Part shown: one piece after another, positions 49,401 to 61,400 of the stretch
How positions within the stretch are numbered: position 1 is the first letter of the stretch
Layout: each line of letters begins with the position of its first letter
Assembly (NCBI RefSeq): GCF_040807025.1
Contig: NC_090956.1
Location: 4,824,517-4,888,516 of the forward strand
Source: Struthio camelus
Taxonomy: Eukaryota; Chordata; Aves; Struthioniformes; Struthionidae
DNA length: 64,000 nt
Reading direction: 5' to 3'
Made by a program: the position numbers and the translations under genes
The notes under the pieces: generated by a model
The model's input: the letters and a program-made list of their open reading frames with translations, nothing else
Told to the model about the DNA's origin: nothing
Database searches by the model: none

Positions 49401-52400
49401 AAGGCATGAGTTCTGCATCACCCTGTGTGAGTCATGAATTTTTCATGCCTGCTTCTGTCTAGGTAGTACACCGAATATGACTGGTTTGATCGGCGTTTGG
49501 TGCACTGGAGCAGTAACTCCCCAGTTCCACAGCAGCTGCTCAGTGGATACTAGGTAGCAAAAGCTAGGCTATGCTTGTTCTAAGAGCAGGATGGACCTAC
49601 TGGTCATATCTAAGGCCCATCTCACCAATGTGCTATGGTGGAAAACTGGCAGAACCAGGATTTTGTGTGGGAATGCTCTGTGCGATCTGGAATTCTGCAG
49701 TTTAGATCTTTCTGCAGTAGCGTTACATTTGTGTCTCTGTCCTCCAGATTGCATAGCTCGAAGGTAGCTAGCAAGCAAGAGGCCTGAGCTTGCAAAGCCT
49801 TGTTTGTCCTGCCATACTCCCGACACATGCACGTAGAAGGGTATTGCATGTGTAAGTGAAACAGGTGGGAGAAACTGATTGCTCCGTTTACTAACTGGCC
49901 TTGAATGTTTTGTCTTTCCTCTGGTTTGAAAGCGCTTAGGCATGAATTGCCCATTGACTTATTTTTGTTTGTTCTTGCAGGCTAGAACAGCCGTACTTCA
50001 GTGCAGGCGCCCAATTCTTCCAAGCACTGAGTCATTGCTCTTCTCTCCAGCGGCTTTGCATCGTCTCCCGGAGTGGGACTCTGCAGTCTGACGCAGTGAT
50101 GTCATTCATGGCCAGCTGCCTTGAGGTCATCATGTGCCACATGTTTATGGGAGAATCTCTTACCGTGTGCAAAAATCTCCAGCAGTCTATTGTCCGGAGG
50201 TGAGTGCGGAAAGGGGTTGATGGGTGATTTCTGGAGCTGCTCAAGATTTATCTCCGTTTCCTTGCCCGCTAAGGTTTATATGGCTTGGAGCACTTGTTCC
50301 AAGAAGCTAATAGGTACTGTGTAACTGCTTGGCACATGAGCTAGCCTCTTATTTTAATAAGAGTCAATCAGTGAAATATTTGAAGGTGGTATATGAATTT
50401 CTGATTCCATTCCCACCCATGTTCTCTGCAGTTCTGTCAGGGCTGAGCTGAAGTTCTGGATGTACAGCTCCGTCATAAATCAAGTGGCAATTTTGTGTAA
50501 ACAAAACATCTGGCGACATTTTAAGTACTGAGAGGTTTGACCTTGAAGCTTTCCTCCTTTCCCACAAGTGACTAAGATAATTCTGTCTTCTAATCACTTG
50601 TAAATGTCACTTACTGATAATCCCCTGGCAGCGCAACTCAAAGCCTTTAAAGGGTTGTTGTGAAGGGTTTTTTCTTCAGGGCGGGGAGGGGGGAATGGTA
50701 CAAACTGCCTTTGCGTGTTTGGCAGTTCTTAAATGCATCTTGCCTGGCCCCTTGCAGTGTTCTGAAGCTCACATGGTGGGAAGCGCTTGTGTGTGAGCCG
50801 TGAACTGCATTTGAAAAGAGGGCTTTTAATTATGCTTGGCATTTTGAAATCTTTTAATAGTGGCAGTCATCTTACAAAATATTTCCCATGCAACAGACTC
50901 TTTTTTTTTTTTCCCCCCTATAAGGCATTTTCTCCGCCTTCAGTCTGTTTTCTTTGTCACCTACTGTTGCTTTCCCCTGTTAAGCTCTAATAAAAATTTC
51001 AAATCACATGGGCTCACATGGCATTATTACTGCATCCTAAAGGGTGCTCCTCCCCCCAGCCTTTCTCCAGCTTCAAACTGACTTATTAGACTTGGCTTGT
51101 TTCCTAGAATCAAATCCAGAAGAGCCTACGACTATATTAGCTACCTATCAAACTGCATATGAGGTTGGTTGTTGCTGCCTCTTAGAAGGCCTGTGTTCTT
51201 TTGGGATGGTGATTGTTGGACACATCCAAGTAAATTCCTTGTGATGTGTCAAGGGCTTCTTGGGTTTTTTTTTTTTTCTTTTTTTACAGGGCTTCATGTC
51301 TGTAAGAGCATTCTTTGGTCTGATACAGTTGTGCTTTGAGGATCCTCAGAAAGAACCAAGAATCCACAATTCACGTTTTTTATTCTGCCCTCCTGTCTAA
51401 GATGCTATTGCAGAACTGGCCAAAATTTTAATGTCCTTTTACTGGAAAGAAATATATTTTTCTGCAGTCTTCTTTTCCTCCTTTTCTGTGTCGCATATGG
51501 ATCCTCACTACATTCTGTACCTCTTAATAATTTAAACCCTGGGAACTTTCCAAAGAGCAGCTGATGCCTCATGGAAATGTTAAGAACTATTTTTATATTT
51601 AGCAACAATTCTGGCCGTCATATTATTTTTCTTCTTTTGTATTTTATTAATGGGGACATTTGTATGAAAACTATATATATATATATAGATAGAGCTAGAT
51701 ATATTTTAAGGGAGTATCTGCTCCCACTGCTAATTCTGCACCTGAAGTCATCATAATCCTCTATGACACAGTAATTGGTGGCTCTGGAAACGATTTTGAT
51801 GTCACGGAAGATTATGACTTCAGGAGGAGGATAAGCAGTGGGAGCAGATGCTCTCCTAAGCAACAAAGATCCTGTTCTCATGCAACTGTCTCTAGTAATA
51901 AAATGCAAGGAACGAAATACAGAAAATGATGTGTAAGCAAGGCCTGGAGTTTTCCATGAGCCATCGGCAAGCCTTTAACCATGTGACTTTTCCAGTGATC
52001 CCATTCTTGTCCTTGCCCAAATGCGCCTACAGATGGGGTCAGAAATTGACTTTCTCTTGGCTGCATTTTTATCTATTACTCCAAGGGCAAAGAGACATGC
52101 CATAAAATCTGTGAGTGCGTTTTCTTGCTAGCTAGCTCGTTGCTTAAACCTGTGGATGAGGGCTCGAGTTCACCCAGCACGGCTTCCTGTAAAAATGTGC
52201 TGCTAGCATGTCTTTAATCCAAGCCCTAAATTGTAAGAGCCTATTGGGCAGCAGGTTTGAAGTAAGATATCCTGTGCCAGAATGAAAGAGGGTGATTTAT
52301 CTTTTTTGATTTGGAATCTGTGCAGATGCTGAGTGAGTGTGTAGGGAAGACGTGAAGAGCAGGTGGGAAGGAGGAAGCGAGAGCGGGGATGGCAAAGCTG

Positions 52401-55400
52401 CAAGCCTTCCTTTGTTTGCTCCTCTTCCTTTGAGCTGGGGGAATCGATCCGTATTCCTCAGGTCCCATTAAGGATTAGACTTCCTGGTTCAGGGCTATGG
52501 AGATGACCTTTTTTAGGCTGAGAGCAGCCAAGGGATTGATGCTTTTGAACAGGGAGATGTGGCCTAAGTGATTTTCATGCCCTCTCTTTTTAGAGGGGAT
52601 TGGGAAGAATGGGAGTGAGGAGCTGGAAAGGCCTGGGGCTGAGCATGCACCAGTAGTTTGCTGCAGGCTGTAGAGCTGAGGGAGGCTTGAAAATGCAATC
52701 TAGTGCAGTACAGTGGGGTTTTTTGTTTGGGTTTTGGGTTTTTTTTGTTTGTTTGCTTTCGAATATTGATCCATAGGAGGGATCAGGTCACAGAAGAGAC
52801 TGGTTGGGGGAGAACAGACTAGTTACCTGTTAGGGTGCGTATACAAAGAGTAATGTTGGGAGCTCAGGTGTTAAATCTGCTATTTCACATTGATGACTTA
52901 AAGCCTGATCTGATTCTCAAACTGTTCTTGTCTGTAAAATAAGGATAGTGTTTATGTATTTGTTTTGCCTGCCTGCCAAGAGAGTTGCTCTCACATCTAT
53001 GACAGCTCTAAACTAGGCCCCATGTTGTCCATTTTTCTCGTAGACGTTTTCCTGGTTAAAGTTTGCTGCCGTTTGACAGGGATTAGTTTTCATATTTAAA
53101 TCATTAACGCCTCTGATTCCATTTTGCCTCTTTTGCAGTGAAACACAGTAAGCTGAGCAGAACTCATCTGGAGCTCTCATCAGCAAACAAGAGGCTTGCA
53201 AGGGCAAGGTCTCCTCTGAGCTTTACAGAAGACTGTTTCCCTGTGGGCAGATAAATCATTGCAGTGTTTTTCTTTCTTCTTTTTTTCTTCTGTGCGTATG
53301 GGAGGGGTAATCTCCCTTATGGTTCAGGGACATACTCTGTGCACGTAAGGAAAAAAGGTCCTAGTGGTTAGAGTGGGAGATGTGGCTTGAGTGATCCTTA
53401 TCCACTTCCCTGATCTTCCTCAGATTTCACATGTGACAGTGGTCTTGTCTCGCAGCTTCTCTGTAAAACAGTATTTCTTTCTTATCATATGGTGCTCAGC
53501 TGCCGTACTTCAGATAGAAGCTAACCTAATGAACACAATGTTTCCCCTTTTACGCTTGCACCCGAGCTTTGCCAAAATGCTTAGCTCCAGGCGTGTGTTG
53601 TCTTTGCTTAATAACTCTTCCGTTAAAACCACTGCAATGTTAACTCCAGAAACATGGTAAAACACTGCAGTCCAGGGTTACTGGACCCAAGGTTGTAGGT
53701 TCAAGTGTGACCGCAGTTCTCTTGTTGTGCAAGAGGCCTCCTTGAAATGGGAGGTTTGCTGCTTCCTTTGGGGCTGACCTGCTGTGCTGTGATTCTTTCT
53801 AAATGCCTGCAAAGGCCAGTGTATCCAAAGCCTGTCCTGCCGGCGTGGTCCAGGAGGATGTGGCTTGCCTTCCCAGAGGGCTTTCAAATTGTGATTTTGT
53901 GAGATAGTCAGTAGATGGAGCTGTGACCTATGGTAGGCGTCCCACTACTCCATGCTGTCCTGACGTATTGCTTGCTAAATAATCTTGTCTATACGCCTGT
54001 ATTTCTCTGCCCCAGAAATCTAGTGGGGAAAGGAATTTGGATGACTTCAGCGTAGCGCTGCTGCATGGCGTCGTTACTGGGCACTTCAGATTTGTAAGAC
54101 AAGTTGCTTTCCTCTTAAAGCTTACCGGCAGGAAACAGGCTGGCAGAGGGGATGGGGAATGCTTGGAAAATGTCCCCGTGGCCTCAAGGACAGTTTTTAT
54201 TTTCTGGTGGGTTTCTTTGAATTTTACTGGTTTTAGCTTAAGTGTTTAGGTAGCTCCTATCCTTGTAATAATTTCAAGGACTCTACAATACCAAACAATA
54301 CAGGCCTGTGAAAAGTCCTTGAAAAACACCTTGAAACAGATCAAGAAAGCAACAGTGGGGGGGAAAAAAAAATCTCTGAGAGAGAGTGGTGTCATTAGGG
54401 ATTCTTCATACATAGGGAGAAAGTGTCAAGGCGTAGAGCTGAGTTGTGATTTATAGAAATGCAATCCAAGTTAAGCCATGGTAGAAAGCGTGGTCAGGAA
54501 GCAAAAGCCTGTGGTGCAGCTGAAGCGTGTTTCGGGGAGGTGGGTAGGCAGCTTGGCTCAGCTACTCGCATCTCCTGAGAGCGCTGTTGTAATCTCCTGT
54601 GGCCCGACAGCTGTCGGGAGGTGGTGTAGAGGACCAGGGCTAGCTCGAGTCCTGGCACAGCATCCCCCAGGGGTTGTATGCAGGGTTGGAGCAGCAGCGT
54701 TTGGCGGTCCCGGCTCCGCTACCTGCTGCAGGGCGAGTCAAGGTCTCTGCTGTTGGTACCCTAGCCACGCTGGCTCTGTCCCCAGCAAATGGCTCTGTAA
54801 CGTGACTGTGCCCTGCTGTGCCCCACTACTCGGATAGCTCTGAGGGTTAACCAGTGCTCTCAAGTGCAGTGAATTTTTACTATTTTAGGATAACCTGCTT
54901 GTTCTGGGGATCCAGGACCTGGAGAAAGAGAGATGCTAACTTAGCCTTCCCATTGCTGCCTGGGGCAGGTGCGAGCGCTGCTTAGTTTGAAGTGACTTTC
55001 ACAGTAGGACTCCTGCCACTTTCCAGGAATAGCTGTTTCAAGCCGAATTAGATCTTGCTATTCAAACTTTTCTGGTGTTGTCTAAATTTTCCCCTGCTTG
55101 TTGTTGTCCTTTTTAACATTAAATTCTTGGCTGGGTCTTTCCTCTTCTTAAACTGCTGATGTCAATGGCCCTGGCAGGCGGCGACAGCCATGACATGGAA
55201 GGGCTGCAGGACCCTTCTGGGATTCAGGTGCAGAAGTGGGACTTGCAGGTGGGAGCCTGGGGCAGGAATGTGAGTGTCTGGGAAGTGCTGAGTGAGCCAG
55301 TCCCTCTTCTGTGTTAGGCACAGAACTAAAATGCCACAACTGAATTTTTGCTCACCTCAGAGCTAAGCTTTCTCCCCTCCCTTGTTGCTATTGCCTTGAA

Positions 55401-58400
55401 AGTCCCTTCAGTTTCTCTTTCTAGTAAGCTGATTTATTCTTCATGGCCTGATTCTCATTTTGGGCTTGGCCTCAGAAAAGCCCTTGTGGATGTTCCTCTC
55501 GACTTGTAGATCGGATGGGAGGAGGCTGTAGGGCAGTAAGTGAGTAGAAAATCTTCTTTGAATTCTGCGAAGTCCTCCGCTGTCCCTTCTGCGCTGCCCA
55601 CCTGACTGCCGCAGTTGTATTGACACTGCAAAAAGCTGGTAGTACCACCTAGGGCTTATTTGAGATTTTCAAGCTGTCTTTAGCTTCCTTTCATCACCTT
55701 CTCTTCCTTCTGACCTTGAAAAAGTACCTCGCAGTACACTGCTGTTTTTCCTGAATCCCAGAGCCAGCACGGTAGCTGCCAATCCCACTCCGCTAGCCTA
55801 AGCATGTTGTGGGCTCAGTCCCTGCGTCTGATTGCAGAAGACTTAATGTATCGCTAGGCTGGTGTAGTGAATCATTAGCATCCTGTTCCAGCTTTCATTG
55901 TCTGTTTCATTTCCTGCTCTTAGAAACCCCTGAATCATTCTGTCACAGGCTGAATAACAAACTGCATCCTTGTCAGCTTGCGTTACCCAAGAATTCGTTG
56001 GCGGGCTTGGTGAAGACTGACTTTGCTTGGGGTGTGGTCCTGACACCTTTGCTTCTACCAGGGATGTTGTTTAAGGGTGGGTTGGAATACTTTGCAAGCT
56101 AGCGCAACGTAGGGGACCATCCCCAATTTTGTATGTTGATATATCTTCTTTTGGGGGTACTAATATGTCTCCTTCTTGAATGCGTTCCTGTGGCTAACGC
56201 AAATGACGTGTTTTAAAGGCTAGGTCTTGTGTTTTGAGGAGAGTTCAGTCCCAAAACCCTCCTTAGAGAGTAGTTGGTTTGTACATGAAACAGGTTTCGA
56301 GCAGTGTCCTCCTCTCTCTCTTGGCTGAGAAATAATATTGGAATAGTACTGTCATGCTTTTCTCTTCATGAGGGTGTAAAAGGCTGAACGGAAGCATTAA
56401 CTGCAGCTTTAAAGCATTTCCATAGTAAAATAAATCTAATTGAACAGTTATTGCAGTAGCTTTTTAATTTGTGGAAGAGATTAGGAAATAACTTTCAGCT
56501 TGCTCTGGCAGAGCGCTCCCCTAGGACGTGTCCTGGGCACTCTGGCATCGCTTCTCGGGTTCTCGTTCCCTCCCTCTCTAATTGTCCGGTCATGTCTGAC
56601 TGATGCAGAGTTCGGCTGGCCAAATAACGCAAGAACCTCAAACTCTGGAAGCATGTTTGATATAAGCCTCAGCTCACGCAGGAGTAGTAGTGGAGCATCA
56701 TTCATCTCTTATAGAGAAAGACCACAGTCCAGAGAAATAATTTGCCTCCACTCAGGGGATGAGTTGACATGTGCTGGGAGACTTACCAGTACCGTGTGTG
56801 ACCGACTTCCAGAGAGTCCAGTCTATGCCCCTTTGTCTCAGGTTGGAGGCTGTAACGATAGGACTTTAGGTGAGGGGAAAATGACAGGCTTTGGTAGGAT
56901 GCCAGTTGGTGGGTATAGACATGGCAGGTGGAAGACACCATTGGAAGACAACACTTTAAGGAGGCAATACCTTGTTGTGATTCCTCAAATTGCTTTTACC
57001 TCACACAACTGCTTTCCTAAGGAACTTTTGAAGTCCATTTCTGAGATTAGAAGGTAAAGTGTGCTCAATGCTGATACTCTGTCAGGGTTGGAAATGAGAT
57101 TGGTATTAGGGAACAGGTCTGCTTTACAGTCACTGCGTGCAGGCTTTGGAGCCTTATTGAGAGGTGAGTGGCAGGGGTCCACCCTGCTCACAGATGAAGG
57201 TGCCTGAGGGGAATTCAACCCTCAGTTTCTTCGATGTGGCTAGCAGAAGCTCTGGCGAAGCTTCATTTTATGCTCTTGGCAGTCATTGCAAGCAAAGAGA
57301 GGTCTTGCAGTTCCCCAGTCCTGACTTCTGGGAATGACCAGTGGAATGAATCCTAAGTGCACGTCTGGCCTTCCTGAAGGGATGAGAAAAGCATGTGTAT
57401 GTACGTTGGGTCATGTCACTTGTCAGCTGCTCCAGCTTGTCCTGGCCCTTCTCCATTCCGCCATGCCATGCTTCAGGGATGGGAGTTTCCAGCCCTGGCT
57501 CAGGTACATTGGCTGAAGCTTACAAGGCAGATGCCACATTTGAACTTTGGAGATTTCCATCTTCCAGTGAAAACAAACTTATGCTGTGCTTGGCGGAGGA
57601 TTAACAGGGTTTTTATGCGTGTGGGTGAAAGAGCTGTGCTCAGGCTAAAATGAGAGTCAGACTGAATTCTCTTCTCTTGGGAAACTTGCTCCTCTCCAGA
57701 AGCAACTTGCCAGGTGACAGGGCTGTGCGTGAAGTCTGCATGAAGGAGAGAGGAGCTGTGCGACCACAGCAAAGATTAGAGGGTTATTGTGAAAGTGATG
57801 TGGACTGGAGTGCAAGCCTTCTCCAGACCCGCTGTGCTTTGTTCTGCCGAATCAAGCTCCTCGAGGTTTCCTTTCAAATTCTGTCTGGAGCCTCTTTCCC
57901 CATAAGATCATCTTGTTTGTTGAAGTTTAAAAATCTGGCCTTGATCCACTCCTGATACTCCGTATTTCCTCATTTTATCTGATGTGTACCTCTTTTATTG
58001 CGAGTGCTTAATTATACCACCTTGTGTGCCCTTATTCCTGCCTGCCAGTATTTGAAGTGGGATGTGCTGAAACCTCTGAATTTGGCATAGAGTTTTTTTT
58101 TTTCTCAGTTTTCTCTGGAGATCTCAATGGAAAATACATTCTTCAGTTCCAAATACTGCATTGTCCTTTCTTTATAACAAAGAGAAAGGTAAGTTTGAGC
58201 AGGGCCTAACAGAGTCAATCTGTCTTCTTCTGGGAGCTGTGGTGCAGACAGTTACACTGGAGCATAGTCCATCATTGCAGGCTGCCTGGTGAGACTTACC
58301 TGTAGTTTTGGGCTGCCTGGTGAGACTTACCTGTAGTTTTGGGCTGCCCTTTAGCTGCGTCAGCAGGTGGAGTTCTGGGGACTCGGTGGGCTCCTCTTTA

Positions 58401-61400
58401 AAGAAGTATGTCCGAAAACACACTCTGAGGGTGTTTGCCAGGAGATAACTACATTCTAGGGAGCAACTCTTTTTGTCTTGCTAAAATCAAGGAAATCTGG
58501 TTGAAGTGCAGCCCTGCTTTAGACTTTTTCCCCTGCTTTTTGACTTTGTCCCTGACCTACCTATTGGGTCTTGCCATGCTGGTTGGAAGTAACTGAGACC
58601 ATAGCGTTAGGCTATTTACCAAGCTGTTCACTTGAAAATAACCTTACTGTGTCCAGTCCACACCTGTTCGGGGATAATTCTGGAGGCAAATAACAAAGCA
58701 CCATTAACCCTTCCAGCCATGAGCAATGTGTTCAAGATCTAACTGTAGGATGAGGTTATACCTCAGCCGATGCCAGGATGAATCGGGGAAGCAGGGTGTG
58801 CTTTAATCTCTGTGTCCGTCTCCCAGCTCCAGGGATGACTCCAGCCAACTGCTGAAGTCAGACCCACTCTGCGTCGACATCCAAATGAAGACGCTTTCGG
58901 AGACTTCCTTGTAAAAGTTCCTGCTGGGTGGTTGTTGGTTTGGTGTTGCCTCTGCTGGGCTAGAGGCTATACTGGAAAATATCTGTGTGGAGGGGTATTT
59001 TCTTTTGTTATCCCAGTGGTTGGTTCTGATTAAAGGATCTGTTTTGAAGGGGCTGCTAGTCAGTTGCCTAGAAAACTTGCTTTCATTTAATTAATCGTGA
59101 TGAGTTTAGTCTGGAGGTTTTGTAGGAGAGAGCAAGCAAGCATATCCTTGGCTTCTTTCCCTTGGAGGAAGGCAGGGTTTCATGTCTGGAACTGCAGCTC
59201 TTTTGTCTCCCCAGGTCAACATCCGTCTCTGTCCTTCGGCTTTTTATTTTACAAGCCATGTGCTTGCAGAGGTAGATCCAGTTTGAAGTCCATCCAGGTG
59301 TGGAATGAGGAAAGAACCGTCAAGAAGATTACAGGAGCTATTCTGCAACTCATTAACTCAATCTCTTCCCCTTCTTGTTATCTCCTCCCCATGCCTGGGG
59401 CCTTTCGAACTAGTGCTCTAAGTGCTTCTCGCTTAATCTAGCCCACCTGGACAGGTGTATGAAGAAAGGAATTGCCTTCCGGGGAAAGGACTAAAGGAGC
59501 ATAGATTGCAGAGGGAGTCTGCTTTTGGGAACGGCTAATCCCAGTTTAACATTATGACAGCTGCTTGTTAAAATCAGGGTGTTTTTTAACAGGCAGTTAA
59601 GGGAGAGGCTTTGCACGCACTTTTAGCTGAGAATAATAGTGAGCCATGTGCATTTGATTTTTTTTTTCCTTAAATCATGCAAATTGTACATGGAAAGAAT
59701 TCTACGGCGTCAACTTGCTGGGGTATGGAATTTACAAGGTTTGCAGTCACATACAGCTTCCTGTTTGGGGGGGAGACAATTACAAAGCTTTCTTTTTGTT
59801 TTATTTTCTGTTTTATTATATATATATTTTTAAGATCAAGTTCAAATCTCTTACATAAATCCAGCCTTTTTGGAAGGTATACTTGCTCTGGTGGTTTTCC
59901 CCCCCTCCCCCAAGCTGTCTTGGTGGCAGATTGTCATGTAAACTTGTCTAGGTTCTTGTTTTTATAGATACATGTAAAAACTGCTTATAAGCTACAACTT
60001 TGTGTATGGTGAGAAAGCAGCATGCAGATCTAATTTAAGAGAGTCTATATACAAAGAAAGAAGCAGAGGCTTCTTTGCCTTGGGGATTTTATGGTCAGGA
60101 AGGCTGTATCCTACAAAGATGGCTGGTTTTTTTTCTACGCTGAACTTCAGTAAGCTTGGTCTATTAACATGATTTTCTCTGCAGGACTGTGGGGTTGGAT
60201 AAGAAACATGAAGAACCGAGGCAGAGGAGGGACTATCAAACAGACATTTGCTGTATTTTATGTAATTTCACTGCAGACTTTACCCACCTGCCTCCCAGAT
60301 CAGCGATTATTTGCTGGTTGGTTTCTTGTAGGCAGCACTGTGGAAGTAAGAACCTGTACGGCTCCTGCACAAGCCTCCCGATGAGCTCTAGGAAAGGTGT
60401 TCTTTTCTGCCAGACCTTAGGTATGAGGCATGAAGGGCAGGTCTGTGATGCGGAAAGGTGTAAAATTTCCCCAGGTAGTTCTGGTGCAGGAAATCCTTGT
60501 TCCTGTAGCTACTTAGGTCCAGGCAAATTAATTCAATCCACCAGGACTGAATAACTAAATTTGGTGTCGGTATCTGCCTGCTACATTTTTGGCACCTCTA
60601 TCGCAAATCGTTTGTGGATGAGAACACCTTTCCTGTCTCCTGGAGACATGCCAGTCTCTTGTGGCCTTTCCTTCAGCTGGCCCTATTGCCGGCACTGGTT
60701 ACTTGGGATTTTCATGCGTGTTTCCAGATCTCCAGCTATTCCCTCTCTATTTGGGAGAAAACTGGCTGTTTCAGTGCTAGGGATGAGCTGGGAATTTTCC
60801 AGACGCGCGTCTGTAAAGGAGAAGCTTGTTCAGCAGTGATCTCCTCTTCAGACCAGCACAAGTTGGTTCAGCCTCAGTGGACTGATGCTGCCAGTCTGGC
60901 GCTGCCTCCTTTGCAGCGATAGCGAACTGGCCCTCACCACACGGCCCAGAGGCAGTGTCTTGGTGGCATATTACTAATAGTCACAAATGTTTTGATCTTA
61001 AGGGCGTAACCCTTAAGCTATGGCATACGTTCCCTTCCCCCCAGCTTTAAAAGCTAGTGGGGGGAAGCTGACCTTTTCTTGTTATGGTACAGTGAGCAAT
61101 GCTCTTTCTCTCCCCCACGGTCCCTTACTCACCAGGTTGCTGTCTTGTAGAACTGATGGGGTTGTGGGCTTTTTTGTATGGTTCTTTTTACATTGTATAT
61201 ACGGCTTTAGCTTTTGCTGATCTCTTCCTCTGTTGTGTAACGATAACCTTGCTGCTCCTCTCTCCTATTGTCATATCAGGCCTCTCACTTGCAAGGTCTG
61301 GGATGCTCGGTGGGTGCTGGCAAGCAGACCCAGTGGTGTATTGTTGGCGAGGGGTGCTGGGAGGACAGGAGACAGATTTTTTTAAGAGGGGGCAAAAAGT

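Noticed and set aside
56500-57057. 185-codon plus-strand frame in FBXL18 intron 4
   Set aside because: No recognisable domain, no flanking splice logic, and moderate-AT intron sequence; probably chance.
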